Translations under genes and position numbers: made by a program
Shown: positions 52,360 through 60,136 of the stretch, piece after piece
How positions within the stretch are numbered: the first letter of the stretch is position 1
Layout of the letters: each line of letters begins with the position of its first letter
Notes under the pieces: generated by a model
The model's database searches: none
Seen by the model: only the letters and a program-made list of their open reading frames with translations
What the model was told of the DNA's origin: nothing
Assembly (NCBI GenBank): GCA_044238845.1
Contig: JBIICN010000016.1
Location: 1 to 64,000, forward strand
DNA from: UBA4416 sp044238845
GTDB lineage: Bacteria; Bacteroidota; Bacteroidia; B-17B0; Aurantibacillaceae
Length of the DNA stretch: 64,000 bases
Direction of reading: 5' to 3'

Positions 52360-53682
52360 ATGTTAAAAGTACCAGCAAAATATAAAAGATGTGGAATAAA
52401 GGTGAAGTGTATGACTTGCAAATGGCAAGTTTCAGATACTTGTAAGCAAACTAACAAATGTTTGAACTCGTGCCCTAATAAAGACAGTCACCGATATAAT
52501 TTAATTGTATGCGTTCCAAATAGTCCCGGAAGCAGAAGAACAAAAGTGTTAGATACAAAAGATTTTTCCGTTGCCTTAACAGAACTTCATAAATTTAAGA
52601 GTGATTTAGCATCTAATGGTTTTCATAGATCATCTGTTACTATTCAAAAGGATATTTCAAAACCAACATTACTAGATTATGCTACAGCATACTTAAATAC
52701 TATGACAGGTGAGAATACCTCAGTTATACTTATCAGAAAACGTTCAAAGGAACATGTGGATGATATTACAAGAACCTTAATACGATTTGGAACCTCGCTT
52801 AAGAAAGCAGGATACAACTATAAATCTTTAGAACTTAAAGATATTGGTGATAATGAAGTAAGTGTGTTTCACGAGTATTTATTAAAAGAACTTAATCTTA
52901 AAACCAGAAGTTATAACAAGCATATTTCTGCCATGCGAACATTTTATAATTGGGCTGCGAGAGTTAAGGATTACAGAGGTTCAAACCCTTTTAATCACAT
53001 TGAATTAAAGAAAGTGCCATCAAAGGAGAAAAGTATAATATCTAAAGACGAGTTTAATAAATTACTTAATGTTTTAACTTTTGAAAATGGAATTGATACT
53101 AATAGCAAAAATCATTATAAGGAATGGTTAAGTTTTGGTTTTAAATTAGCCTTAGAAACTGGTTTAAGAAGAGAAGAATTAGTTATGTTACGTTGGAGCG
53201 ATATTATACCTTTAGAGGGCAATAGAGCTGTTTTTCGCATAAATAACTTAAAAGTTAATCGAATTGGAACTGGCGAGGATGAAGGTGAGTATTTGAAAAA
53301 TGTACCTATTACAAAAAGTTTAATGTTGTTGTTAGTTGAAATTGGTTATCATACCAAAAAACACTCATCAGAATTTATAATAGATAGGGTTGAGGGAACT
53401 GATATAAAATATATGATGAACACTTTGACTCGCAGCTTTACTCATTTTGTAAAACAAGTTATTACTAATCGTAAAGTTGAGTTTAAAGACTTAAGAAAAA
53501 CATACATCACGCACCTCACTTTAGCATTAGGTGAAAATGCTAAATTATTTACTGGTCATACTAATGACCAAGTTCTAAAAAGCCATTATTTAAACGGTGC
53601 TTTTATCGCAGGTAATTTAAGTGACTTTAGTGTATTTGGTGAAGAGAATGCATTAGAGAGCTCAAAAATAGTTGTTTCCTAA
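52360..53682 (+). CDS. int: Tyrosine recombinase (integrase) of the element
   Basis: 440 residues. N-terminal Cys-rich segment (residues 11-51, CGIKVKCMTCKW, then DTCKQTNKCLNSCPNKDSH and VC), an unusual addition; core-binding domain about 100-215; catalytic domain about 225-415 with Arg270 (ETGLRREEL), Lys313 (YLKNVPI), K376-x2-R379 (EFKDLRKTYITH) in place of the usual H-x2-R, His400 (FTGHTND) and Tyr410 (KSHYLN). It ends 113 bp from the right att repeat in tRNA-Leu, the normal location for the enzyme that made this insertion. Confidence 0.93.
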   Translation: MLKVPAKYKRCGIKVKCMTCKWQVSDTCKQTNKCLNSCPNKDSHRYNLIVCVPNSPGSRRTKVLDTKDFSVALTELHKFKSDLASNGFHRSSVTIQKDISKPTLLDYATAYLNTMTGENTSVILIRKRSKEHVDDITRTLIRFGTSLKKAGYNYKSLELKDIGDNEVSVFHEYLLKELNLKTRSYNKHISAMRTFYNWAARVKDYRGSNPFNHIELKKVPSKEKSIISKDEFNKLLNVLTFENGIDTNSKNHYKEWLSFGFKLALETGLRREELVMLRWSDIIPLEGNRAVFRINNLKVNRIGTGEDEGEYLKNVPITKSLMLLLVEIGYHTKKHSSEFIIDRVEGTDIKYMMNTLTRSFTHFVKQVITNRKVEFKDLRKTYITHLTLALGENAKLFTGHTNDQVLKSHYLNGAFIAGNLSDFSVFGEENALESSKIVVS

Positions 53683-53726
53683 TAAAAATATTGCACACCA
53701 TTATTGCACACCTGACTAGTAGAAAC

Positions 53727-53755
53727 AAAAAAGCCTCACATTTCTGTGAGGCTTT
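53727..53755. terminator. Bidirectional terminator supplied by the element
   Basis: GCCTCACA (53733-53740) pairs perfectly with TGTGAGGC (53745-53752) over TTTC, with A6 before and TTT after. It ends the integrase gene on the plus strand, and on the minus strand it ends the tRNA-Gly/tRNA-Leu transcript after integration. Confidence 0.85.
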
Positions 53756-53794
53756 CTGTCGGTTATTGCCAAGTCTGGTAAGGACTTGGGCGGA

Positions 53795-53848
53795 TGTACC
53801 CCAGACGGGACTTGAACCCGTACGTCCGCGAAGACACAGGATTTTAAG
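53795..53848 (-). repeat. attR: right copy of the 54-bp tRNA-Leu repeat
   Basis: Identical to 18624-18677. It forms the 3' part of the intact tRNA-Leu, so this copy came with the element and restored the gene on insertion. The crossover lies within the repeat, with the anticodon loop at its inner edge. Confidence 0.93.
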
Positions 53849-53880
53849 TCCTGCGTGTCTACCAATTCCACCACCGGGGC
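53797..53880 (-). tRNA. tRNA-Leu (anticodon UAA)
   Basis: 84 nt without encoded CCA. Acceptor strand GCCCCGG pairs with CTGGGGT (two G-U pairs), discriminator A as in tRNA-Leu, long variable arm of a class II tRNA, and anticodon TAA within the loop ACTTAAAAT. It is the target gene of the integrated element, whose attR supplies its 3' part. Co-transcribed with tRNA-Gly 49 bp upstream. Confidence 0.96.
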
Positions 53881-53929
53881 ATTACTTTGGTATTTTTGTT
53901 TTAAAAACAAACTCGAGAGTCAGTTTTCG

Positions 53930-54002
53930 AGCGAAAGACGGGTCTCGAACCCGCGACCTTAACCTTGGCAAGGTTACGCTCTACCAACTGAGCTACTTTC
54001 GC
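53930..54002 (-). tRNA. tRNA-Gly (anticodon GCC)
   Basis: 73 nt on the minus strand with discriminator U as in bacterial tRNA-Gly. Acceptor GCGAAAG pairs with CTTTCGC, the D-arm holds AGCTCAGTTGGTAGAGC, the anticodon loop reads TTGCCAA, and the T-arm has GGTTCGAGACC. First gene of a two-tRNA operon behind a consensus promoter. Confidence 0.97.
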
Positions 54003-54048
54003 TTGTAATTTTATTTAAAAGAACAACCAATTTTATTAATCGGGAGTG

Positions 54049-54078
54049 CAAAGATAAGTGATTTTTTAATTTGACAAA
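54049..54078 (-). promoter_or_regulatory. Consensus Bacteroidota promoter of the tRNA operon
   Basis: On the minus strand TTTG (54075-54078), an 18-bp spacer, and TATCTTTG (54049-54056), an exact TAnnTTTG box. The tRNA-Gly 5' end follows 46 bp after the box. Confidence 0.85.
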
Positions 54079-54171
54079 ATTTTTTTTCAAAAATATTTTA
54101 TGTTTTTATATGCGCATTATTGTGGATTATAACTCATGAAATGAGGTAAATGATTGAATTTGAGTTTTTTT

Positions 54172-54310
54172 GCGTAAGGGATGCAAGCGGAAAGCCTTTT
54201 GCCAATTTGAAATTTGATACATGCTTTATGAATGGCAAAAGCTTAAAGCGACAGCCCGACGGCGCTTTTTTGATAGAGTGGATCAGAAGTACTGATGCGC
54301 CGGAACGCCC
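54172..54310 (-). repeat. Dispersed repeat copy 1, downstream of mutS
   Basis: Begins GCGTAAGGGATGCAAGCGG and ends near CGGAACGCCC, with CGACAGCCCGACGGCGC in between and an internal hairpin CTTTTGCCA/TGGCAAAAG (54196-54204, 54233-54241). It shares its block order with the inverse complement of 57061-57145. GC-richer than its surroundings and not protein-coding. Confidence 0.65.
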
Positions 54311-54325
54311 AATTAATTTTTAAAA

Positions 54326-56974
54326 TTATGCACCTAACATTCGTTTAATGTCGTTTAGCTTCATAAGGGCTTCTACTGGTGTTAGGGTGTTGATATCCAC
54401 TTTTATAAGTTCATCTTTTACAGATTCTAATACAGGGTCGTTTAATTGGAAAAAGCTTAATTGATAATCACTTTTACTCTTGGTTTTTGAGGTCATGGTA
54501 TCAATCGCATCATCTGAACTATTTACAGCCTCAACTTCCGATAATTCTAATTCGTGATCTTTCTCCAGTTTCTTCAAAATATCATTGGCTCTGTCTACCA
54601 CTTGTTTTGGCATACCTGCCATACGTGCCACATGAATACCAAAGCTATGTTCGCTGCCTCCTTCTTGCAATTTACGCAAGAAAATAATTTTGTTATTCAC
54701 TTCTTTAACCGACACATTAAAGTTTTTAATGCGAGGGAAATACGTTGTCATTTCATTTAACTCGTGATAGTGAGTGGCAAATAAGGTTTTGGCTCTGTTT
54801 TTTGGTTGAGAGTGAATGTACTCAGCAATTGCCCAAGCTATAGAAATACCATCGTAAGTAGAAGTTCCTCTTCCAATTTCATCTAATAAAATTAAACTGC
54901 GTTCACTTAAATTATTTAAGATACTGGCTGTTTCATTCATCTCTACCATAAAGGTTGATTCGCCACTAGAGATATTATCACTCGCACCAACTCGTGTGAA
55001 AATTTTATCAACTATTCCAATTTCTGCGCTTTTAGCTGGCACATAACAACCAATCTGAGCCATTAATGTAATTAGAGCCACCTGACGTAACAAAGCCGAT
55101 TTACCACTCATGTTTGGTCCTGTAATCATCATCACTTGTTGCGTGTCATTATCTAAGTAAACAGAATTACTCACGTAATCGGTTCCAATTGGTAATTGTT
55201 TTTCGATTACTGGATGACGACCATCTACAATATTAATGGCAAATTCATTAGTGAGAGTAGGGCGGACGTATTGATTGTCTTTAGCCAATTTAGCAAAGGA
55301 TAATAAACAATCTAATTTCGAAATTAACGCCGCATTTAATTGAATAGGAATAATGTAATCAATTAAATCCCTTACTAATGCCTCGTATAATGTTTGTTCT
55401 AATACAGCAATTTTATCTTCGGCTCCTAATATTTTTTCTTCGTAAATTTTTAATTCGGGTGTAATATAACGCTCAGCAGTTGTTAAGGTTTGTTTACGAA
55501 TCCAATCACTTGGTACTTTATCTTTATGCACGTTGGTTACTTCTAAATAATAACCAAATACATTATTGTATGATACTTTTAAGGATGTAATGCCTGTTCG
55601 CTCAACTTCACGTTGTTGTATTTGTAATAAATAATCTTTTCCACTGAAAGCAATAGCACGCAATTCATCTAGCTCTTCATTTACGCCTTTGCTAATTACA
55701 TTGCCTTTATTTAGTAATACAGGCGCTTCTTCGTTTAATTCGTTTTGTAAACGATCACGCATTAATAAACAAGGATTTAATTGCTCGGCTATTTTTTGTA
55801 ACGAATGATTATCGCAAGCACTTGTTGCGCCTTTAATCAATTCAATTAAATTTAGGGCACGTTTTAATTGCACTAGTTCGCGAGGATTAATTTTACCAGC
55901 TGCTACTTTCGAAATCAAACGTTCTAAATCGCCGATCTCTTTAAATTGTGCAATTAAATCAGCTTGCAAGCCGCTGTGTAATCCAAAATATTGAACAACA
56001 TCTAGTCGTTCGTTAATAATATCTAGTTGCTTTAAGGGCAATGCTAGCCAACGTTTCAATAAACGCGAACCCATTGGGGTTACGGTGGTATCAATAATAT
56101 CAATTAAACATTTACCATTATCATGGCTGCTGCCAAACAATTCTAAATTACGAACCGTAAATCTATCTAACCAAACGTATTGGTCTTCTTCAACACGAGA
56201 TACGGCTGTGATGTGTTGTAACTTATCATGCTTGGTTTCTCCAAGGTAGTGCAAAATAGCACCACAGCTCATAATAGCTAAATTCAAATGCTCAATACCA
56301 AAGCCTTTTAAACTACTAGTTCCAAATTGTTTAGTTAAAGCTTCATAGCCAAAGTCTTGTGTAAACGCCCAATCGTCTAGTCCAAAAATATAAAAACGGT
56401 CGCCAATTAGATTTAATAAAGTCTGACGTTTATTTTTCTCAAATAAAATTTCGTTAGGCTTAAAACTTTGAATGAGTTTTTCGATATAAGTAAATGAACC
56501 TTCGGCCACTAAAAATTCCCCTGTAGATACATCCAAAAAAGAAACACCTGCGCGTTCTTTGTCTAAATGAATACTGGCTAAAAAGTTATTGCTGCGGTGT
56601 TCTAATACTTTATCATTAAAACTAACACCAGGCGTTACTAATTCGGTAACACCACGTTTTACAATACTCTTGGTTAATTTTGGATCTTCTAATTGATCGC
56701 AAATAGCCACACGGTAACCAGCGCGAACCAATTTTGGTAAATACGTATCAACACTATGGTGCGGAAACCCCGCTAACTCAATATGAGAAGCAGAACCATT
56801 GGCACGTTTAGTTAAGGTAATCCCTAAAATTTGAGAAGCCTTAATAGCATCTTCGCCAAAGGTTTCGTAAAAATCGCCCACACGAAACAATAAAATAGCG
56901 TCAGGATATTTTCCTTTCACTTCATTATATTGCTTCATTAAAGGTGTTTCTTTTACTTCCGTTGTCTTAGCCAT
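54326..56974 (-). CDS. mutS: DNA mismatch repair protein MutS
   Basis: 882 residues, the full length for MutS1. N-terminal mismatch-binding motif FYETFGEDA near residues 34-42 (Phe-x-Glu); connector, lever and clamp regions normal; Walker A GPNMSGKSALLRQ, Walker B LILLDEIGRGTSTYDG, and FATHYHELNEM after it. The C-terminal helix-turn-helix dimerisation region and tail are present. Recognises mismatches and recruits MutL using ATP. A probable promoter (TATCTTTA, minus strand, 56982-56989) lies close to the start. Inverted copies of a dispersed repeat flank the gene. Confidence 0.98.
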   Translation of the reverse strand: MAKTTEVKETPLMKQYNEVKGKYPDAILLFRVGDFYETFGEDAIKASQILGITLTKRANGSASHIELAGFPHHSVDTYLPKLVRAGYRVAICDQLEDPKLTKSIVKRGVTELVTPGVSFNDKVLEHRSNNFLASIHLDKERAGVSFLDVSTGEFLVAEGSFTYIEKLIQSFKPNEILFEKNKRQTLLNLIGDRFYIFGLDDWAFTQDFGYEALTKQFGTSSLKGFGIEHLNLAIMSCGAILHYLGETKHDKLQHITAVSRVEEDQYVWLDRFTVRNLELFGSSHDNGKCLIDIIDTTVTPMGSRLLKRWLALPLKQLDIINERLDVVQYFGLHSGLQADLIAQFKEIGDLERLISKVAAGKINPRELVQLKRALNLIELIKGATSACDNHSLQKIAEQLNPCLLMRDRLQNELNEEAPVLLNKGNVISKGVNEELDELRAIAFSGKDYLLQIQQREVERTGITSLKVSYNNVFGYYLEVTNVHKDKVPSDWIRKQTLTTAERYITPELKIYEEKILGAEDKIAVLEQTLYEALVRDLIDYIIPIQLNAALISKLDCLLSFAKLAKDNQYVRPTLTNEFAINIVDGRHPVIEKQLPIGTDYVSNSVYLDNDTQQVMMITGPNMSGKSALLRQVALITLMAQIGCYVPAKSAEIGIVDKIFTRVGASDNISSGESTFMVEMNETASILNNLSERSLILLDEIGRGTSTYDGISIAWAIAEYIHSQPKNRAKTLFATHYHELNEMTTYFPRIKNFNVSVKEVNNKIIFLRKLQEGGSEHSFGIHVARMAGMPKQVVDRANDILKKLEKDHELELSEVEAVNSSDDAIDTMTSKTKSKSDYQLSFFQLNDPVLESVKDELIKVDINTLTPVEALMKLNDIKRMLGA

Positions 56975-56981
56975 AGAGAGT

Positions 56982-57010
56982 TAAAGATACAATATCCATG
57001 CGCTAGCAAT
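56982..57010 (-). promoter_or_regulatory. Candidate mutS promoter
   Basis: Minus strand ATTG (57007-57010), a 17-bp spacer and TATCTTTA (56982-56989), a 7/8 match to the TAnnTTTG box, 7 bp before the ATG. Confidence 0.5.
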
Positions 57011-57060
57011 TCATTTAATTTTTAACAGAATTGAGTAAATTGTTAATATATATTGAACAT

Positions 57061-57145
57061 TTGGGCGTGTCCCTGCGGGTCGGGCTTTACGTTTCAATCT
57101 TTTTTTCGTACCTCAAAAAAGGATTTTCACTGCAATCCCTCACGC
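57061..57145 (+). repeat. Dispersed repeat copy 2, at the 5' end of the GreA-like gene
   Basis: Starts TTGGGCGTGTCCCTGCGGG and ends TGCAATCCCTCACGC. I know closely similar GGGCGTGTCCC...ATCCCTCACGC elements as frequent intergenic repeats in Bacteroidota (memory, not a search). It is inverted relative to copy 1 at 54172-54310 and covers the region where the promoter or original start of the next gene would be expected. Confidence 0.75.
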
Positions 57146-57174
57146 TTTTGATAAAAATCCGCATCTTTAGCCTT

Positions 57175-57621
57175 GTGGAAAAACAAAAACTTATACAAAC
57201 TTGTAGCGATTATTTAAAAGATAAAATAAATTCTTTGAATGCAATCATCAACGAAGTATCAGAATCCTCTAATGCAGAAAGTAAAAGTTCGGCGGGTGAT
57301 AAACATGAAACTTCTAAAGCCATGATGCAATTAGAAATTGAAAAGTTAGGGACTCAATTAAAAGATGCAGAATTACAATTGACGGAGTTTGAAAAAATAA
57401 ATTTCAGTAAAAATTTTCACACGATAGAGCAGGGTAGTTTAGTTGAAACCAACAAAGGTTATTTTTTAATAGCGGGTTCTATTGGTAAAATTACTGTTGA
57501 TGATAAAAGTGTTTTTGTGATTTCTAGTAAATCTCCATTGGCACTGAAACTAATGGGTAGTAAAGAAAAAGACACCGTTATATTTAACAATGTCTCTTAT
57601 TTAATTAATAGTGTACTATAA
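57175..57621 (+). CDS. GreA/GreB-like C-terminal domain protein
   Basis: 149 residues from the GTG at 57175. The reading frame stays open upstream to 57031, but that part is the translation of a dispersed repeat. The protein begins EKQKLIQTCSDYLKDKINSLN, continues with SSAGDKHETSKAMMQLEIEKLGTQLKDAE, a coiled coil, and ends in a GreA-type domain (GSLVETNKGYFLIAGSIGKITV, ISSKSPLALKLMGSKEKDTV). Similar proteins are common in Bacteroidota and of unclear role; a link to transcription elongation is inferred from the fold. The GTG start is an assumption; no ATG is available. Confidence 0.78.
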   Translation: MEKQKLIQTCSDYLKDKINSLNAIINEVSESSNAESKSSAGDKHETSKAMMQLEIEKLGTQLKDAELQLTEFEKINFSKNFHTIEQGSLVETNKGYFLIAGSIGKITVDDKSVFVISSKSPLALKLMGSKEKDTVIFNNVSYLINSVL

Positions 57622-57692
57622 CGTCATTGCGAGGCACGAAGCAATCTCATATTTAATTTGTTTGAGATCGCTTCACTACGTTCGCGATGACG
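57622..57692. repeat. Dispersed palindromic repeat (CGTCATTGCGAGG type)
   Basis: Left arm CGTCATTGCGAGGCACGAAG with AATCTCA, right arm TGAGATCGCTTC and CGTTCGCGATGACG, an imperfect inverted repeat of about 28 bp arms. I recognise this as a very widespread intergenic repeat of many bacteria (memory). It fills the gap between two convergent genes and may also end transcription. Confidence 0.8.
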
Positions 57693-57694
57693 AT

Positions 57695-60064
57695 TTATTT
57701 ACTCAAAACAATTCTCTTAACAGTTGAATTTTTATCAGAAGTAATCTTCACAAAATAAACGCCATTATTTAATCTACTTAAATCTATGTTTTTGTAATTG
57801 CTAGTAATGGTTTCTTCTAATAATGTTTGACCGATAGCATTTAATATTTGCACTTGACTTGCTTCTTTTACTGAAGAAGAATTAACAATATATAAAGCAC
57901 CTGTACTTGGATTTGGATAGACATTCCATCCATCATTATTTGATAATTGAGATTTAATTCCAGTAATCGTTTCAATCGTATTAATAGCAGTATTAGTAAC
58001 TATAGGTTCATTAAAATCAAAATAAATGTAAGCCGTATTTTTTATTTGAGTTCCTGGAGTATTGTTGTTAGTGCGCTTAATGCGGTATTGAATATAACCA
58101 TGACTAGCAGGTTCATTACTGTTACTATCTGGTAACATAATGTTATTGAATTTCCAACGTAATATATTTCCTGGTAAAATATCAATTATATAATTGTGAC
58201 TAGAACCCAACATTTCAAAGGTATTCACATCTACATTTGAAGATAGAGTATCTTTCACAACAATATTTACTGCTGGTCCATTACCCGTATTTTGAAAACG
58301 AATTAAGTAAGTTAAATCAGTAACACTTGCAGCAATATCTCCAGTTGTACCAATACCAACAGGACTGACTGTTTTGTCGTTGGGGTCGAAGGAACCAGTT
58401 ACAATAGCATTGTAGCAATATGTATTATTAGAATAATCAAAATCAGTTGTTGATGGAATTATATTTATACATGTTGTAAATGTTGCCCCTAATTGAGTAT
58501 TGATAGGAGTTATAAAATCTACTGAAAAGAGTTTATAACCAGATGATTGTAAATTCGTGTAATTCCATATAATTGTGTCTCCAGTAAGTGTATAGGTAGA
58601 AGGAGAAATATTGCTAAGTATAGAAATAATATTTGACGGAAGATTTACTTTAAATAACCCGCTACTATTTATACTACTATTGTTTGTTGCAAAATAATTC
58701 ATATGACAAGACAATCCTGGGACAATATTATTTGAATAAGCACTTCCAGTTACATCAACAAGCGTTGTTGGATTTGATAAAACTCCTAAATTCATATTAG
58801 ATTGTGTTGGAAAAGTTGAATTGATTGTAACTGCTGTAAGTGAACATGAAGGCGCATATGCCCAATTGTTTGTTTGTACAGTTAAAGTATAGCTACCATT
58901 AAAAGGTAAATCGTTAATAGTATAATCGCCCATTAAATTAGAGTAGCCAAGTCGATTCCCTGGATTTAAAATAATAAGTGCACCACTAAAAGGAACACTG
59001 TTGGGATATTTATAACAATTTGCCTGACTATCGATAAATACATTACCTGATATTGTGCCACAATTTGTTCCGTTAGAGTAAATTGTATCTTTGATAAGCA
59101 TACAATTTGAATTAGCATCACTAATTGCTACCCAATATATTCCTGACGATATATTTGTAATATCCTGCGTCGTAGCTCCAGTATTCCACAAATAGCTAAA
59201 GGGGCCAGTATTTGTTCCGTTTGTGCTTAGGTTAATAGCTCCATCTCCACTAAAATAGCATGTTTCATTATAAGCAGTTGAACTTAAACTAAAATTGGGA
59301 ATTGGACTTGGATTTCCAGTATTTGAGATGTTAATAGTTTTTGTAAAAGCACAACCATTGTTTTCAGTAATATTAACAGAATAATTACCAGCACAAAGAT
59401 GGTTAACTGTATCAGTTGTCATTCCTCCTGGCTGCCAGTTAAAAGAAGAAACTGGCCCTGCAGGATAAACTCTAGCGCTACCATTACAAGTGCCACAGGC
59501 TGTATTTGTGTACATAACGGTTGTTGATAGAGTCATGCTTGGATAAGGAATAACGTAGGCAAAATAATTTGACGAACAGTTTGTTGCGTCAGTTACATTG
59601 ATAGTATAAGTCCCTTCACATAAATTGCTGTTAATTGCCCATGGAGTAACAGATATGCCATTTAAGGAATATGTGTAAGGAGCTGTTCCACCTCCGCCAG
59701 GTATTAAAGTTATACCTCCACTGCAAGCGCCTTCGCATGTTTGGGTTTGTGTATAATATAAAGGAAGACTTGGTGATTGTTCCAGAATGGTGACCACTAA
59801 GGATGCAGTTGTTGATGCTGCATCTGAAACATATACTGTATAATTACCTGGACATAAATTATTTAATGTAGACGTATTTACTCCAGATGGCATCCATGTA
59901 TAGGTATAGGGTGCTATACCATTACCGCCTGCAACAGCAACACTTCCATCACAAGCTGCATGGCAGTTTGAATGGTGCGGTACAGCATTTATATAAATAT
60001 ACTGGCTATAAGAACATAAACTAAGAATTATTAAAATACAAGTAATAAAAAATGTTTTTTTCAT
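57695..60064 (-). CDS. Secreted T9SS type-A protein with SprB-like repeats
   Basis: 789 residues. Signal peptide 1-20 (SLCSYSQ). Residues about 25-335 hold four SprB/PKD-like repeats (ACDGSVAVAGGNGIAPYTYTW, GACSGGITLIPGGGGTAPYTYS, ACGTCNGSARVYPAG, then CYFSGDGAINLSTNG). A carboxypeptidase-like domain follows about 335-430 (GNVFIDSQANCYK). A conserved-repeat domain covers 430-700 with FDPNDKTVSPVG and YLIRFQNTGNGPAVNIVVKD. The final 80 residues are the type-A tail (NVYPNPSTGALYIVNSSS ... LNNGVYFVKITSD). Surface or released protein of unknown ligand. Confidence 0.9.
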   Translation of the reverse strand: MKKTFFITCILIILSLCSYSQYIYINAVPHHSNCHAACDGSVAVAGGNGIAPYTYTWMPSGVNTSTLNNLCPGNYTVYVSDAASTTASLVVTILEQSPSLPLYYTQTQTCEGACSGGITLIPGGGGTAPYTYSLNGISVTPWAINSNLCEGTYTINVTDATNCSSNYFAYVIPYPSMTLSTTVMYTNTACGTCNGSARVYPAGPVSSFNWQPGGMTTDTVNHLCAGNYSVNITENNGCAFTKTINISNTGNPSPIPNFSLSSTAYNETCYFSGDGAINLSTNGTNTGPFSYLWNTGATTQDITNISSGIYWVAISDANSNCMLIKDTIYSNGTNCGTISGNVFIDSQANCYKYPNSVPFSGALIILNPGNRLGYSNLMGDYTINDLPFNGSYTLTVQTNNWAYAPSCSLTAVTINSTFPTQSNMNLGVLSNPTTLVDVTGSAYSNNIVPGLSCHMNYFATNNSSINSSGLFKVNLPSNIISILSNISPSTYTLTGDTIIWNYTNLQSSGYKLFSVDFITPINTQLGATFTTCINIIPSTTDFDYSNNTYCYNAIVTGSFDPNDKTVSPVGIGTTGDIAASVTDLTYLIRFQNTGNGPAVNIVVKDTLSSNVDVNTFEMLGSSHNYIIDILPGNILRWKFNNIMLPDSNSNEPASHGYIQYRIKRTNNNTPGTQIKNTAYIYFDFNEPIVTNTAINTIETITGIKSQLSNNDGWNVYPNPSTGALYIVNSSSVKEASQVQILNAIGQTLLEETITSNYKNIDLSRLNNGVYFVKITSDKNSTVKRIVLSK

Positions 60065-60136
60065 GAAAATGTTATTTAATCAAAATTACAGTAAAAATTT
60101 GATATTTTTAGAAAAACCAAAATCTAATTTCGATTA

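Larger units (their letters stand above)
18624..53848. mobile_element. Integrative element in tRNA-Leu(UAA), about 35.2 kb
   Basis: A 54-bp perfect direct repeat marks both ends (18624-18677 and 53795-53848). The right copy completes an intact tRNA-Leu; the left copy is only the 3' part. A tyrosine recombinase ends 113 bp from the right repeat, preceded by an excisionase-like gene. Inside are ParB-like, C5 methyltransferase and family-A polymerase-like genes, a second small recombinase with an XRE regulator, a GHKL/PRTase/nuclease operon, and a secreted toxin cluster. No relaxase, type IV secretion or virion genes are seen, so it is best called an integrative genomic island, perhaps mobilised by a helper. 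Confidence 0.9.

Noticed and set aside
18624..53848. Element as prophage or conjugative element
   Set aside because: No capsid, portal, terminase, tail, relaxase, VirB4/TraG or coupling protein was recognised in any frame.
53691..54008. 105-codon plus-strand ORF
   Set aside because: It is antisense to the two tRNA genes and the att repeat; a chance open frame.
57031..57174. N-terminal extension of the GreA-like protein
   Set aside because: These 48 codons translate a dispersed repeat (57061-57145); the conserved protein starts at about 57175.
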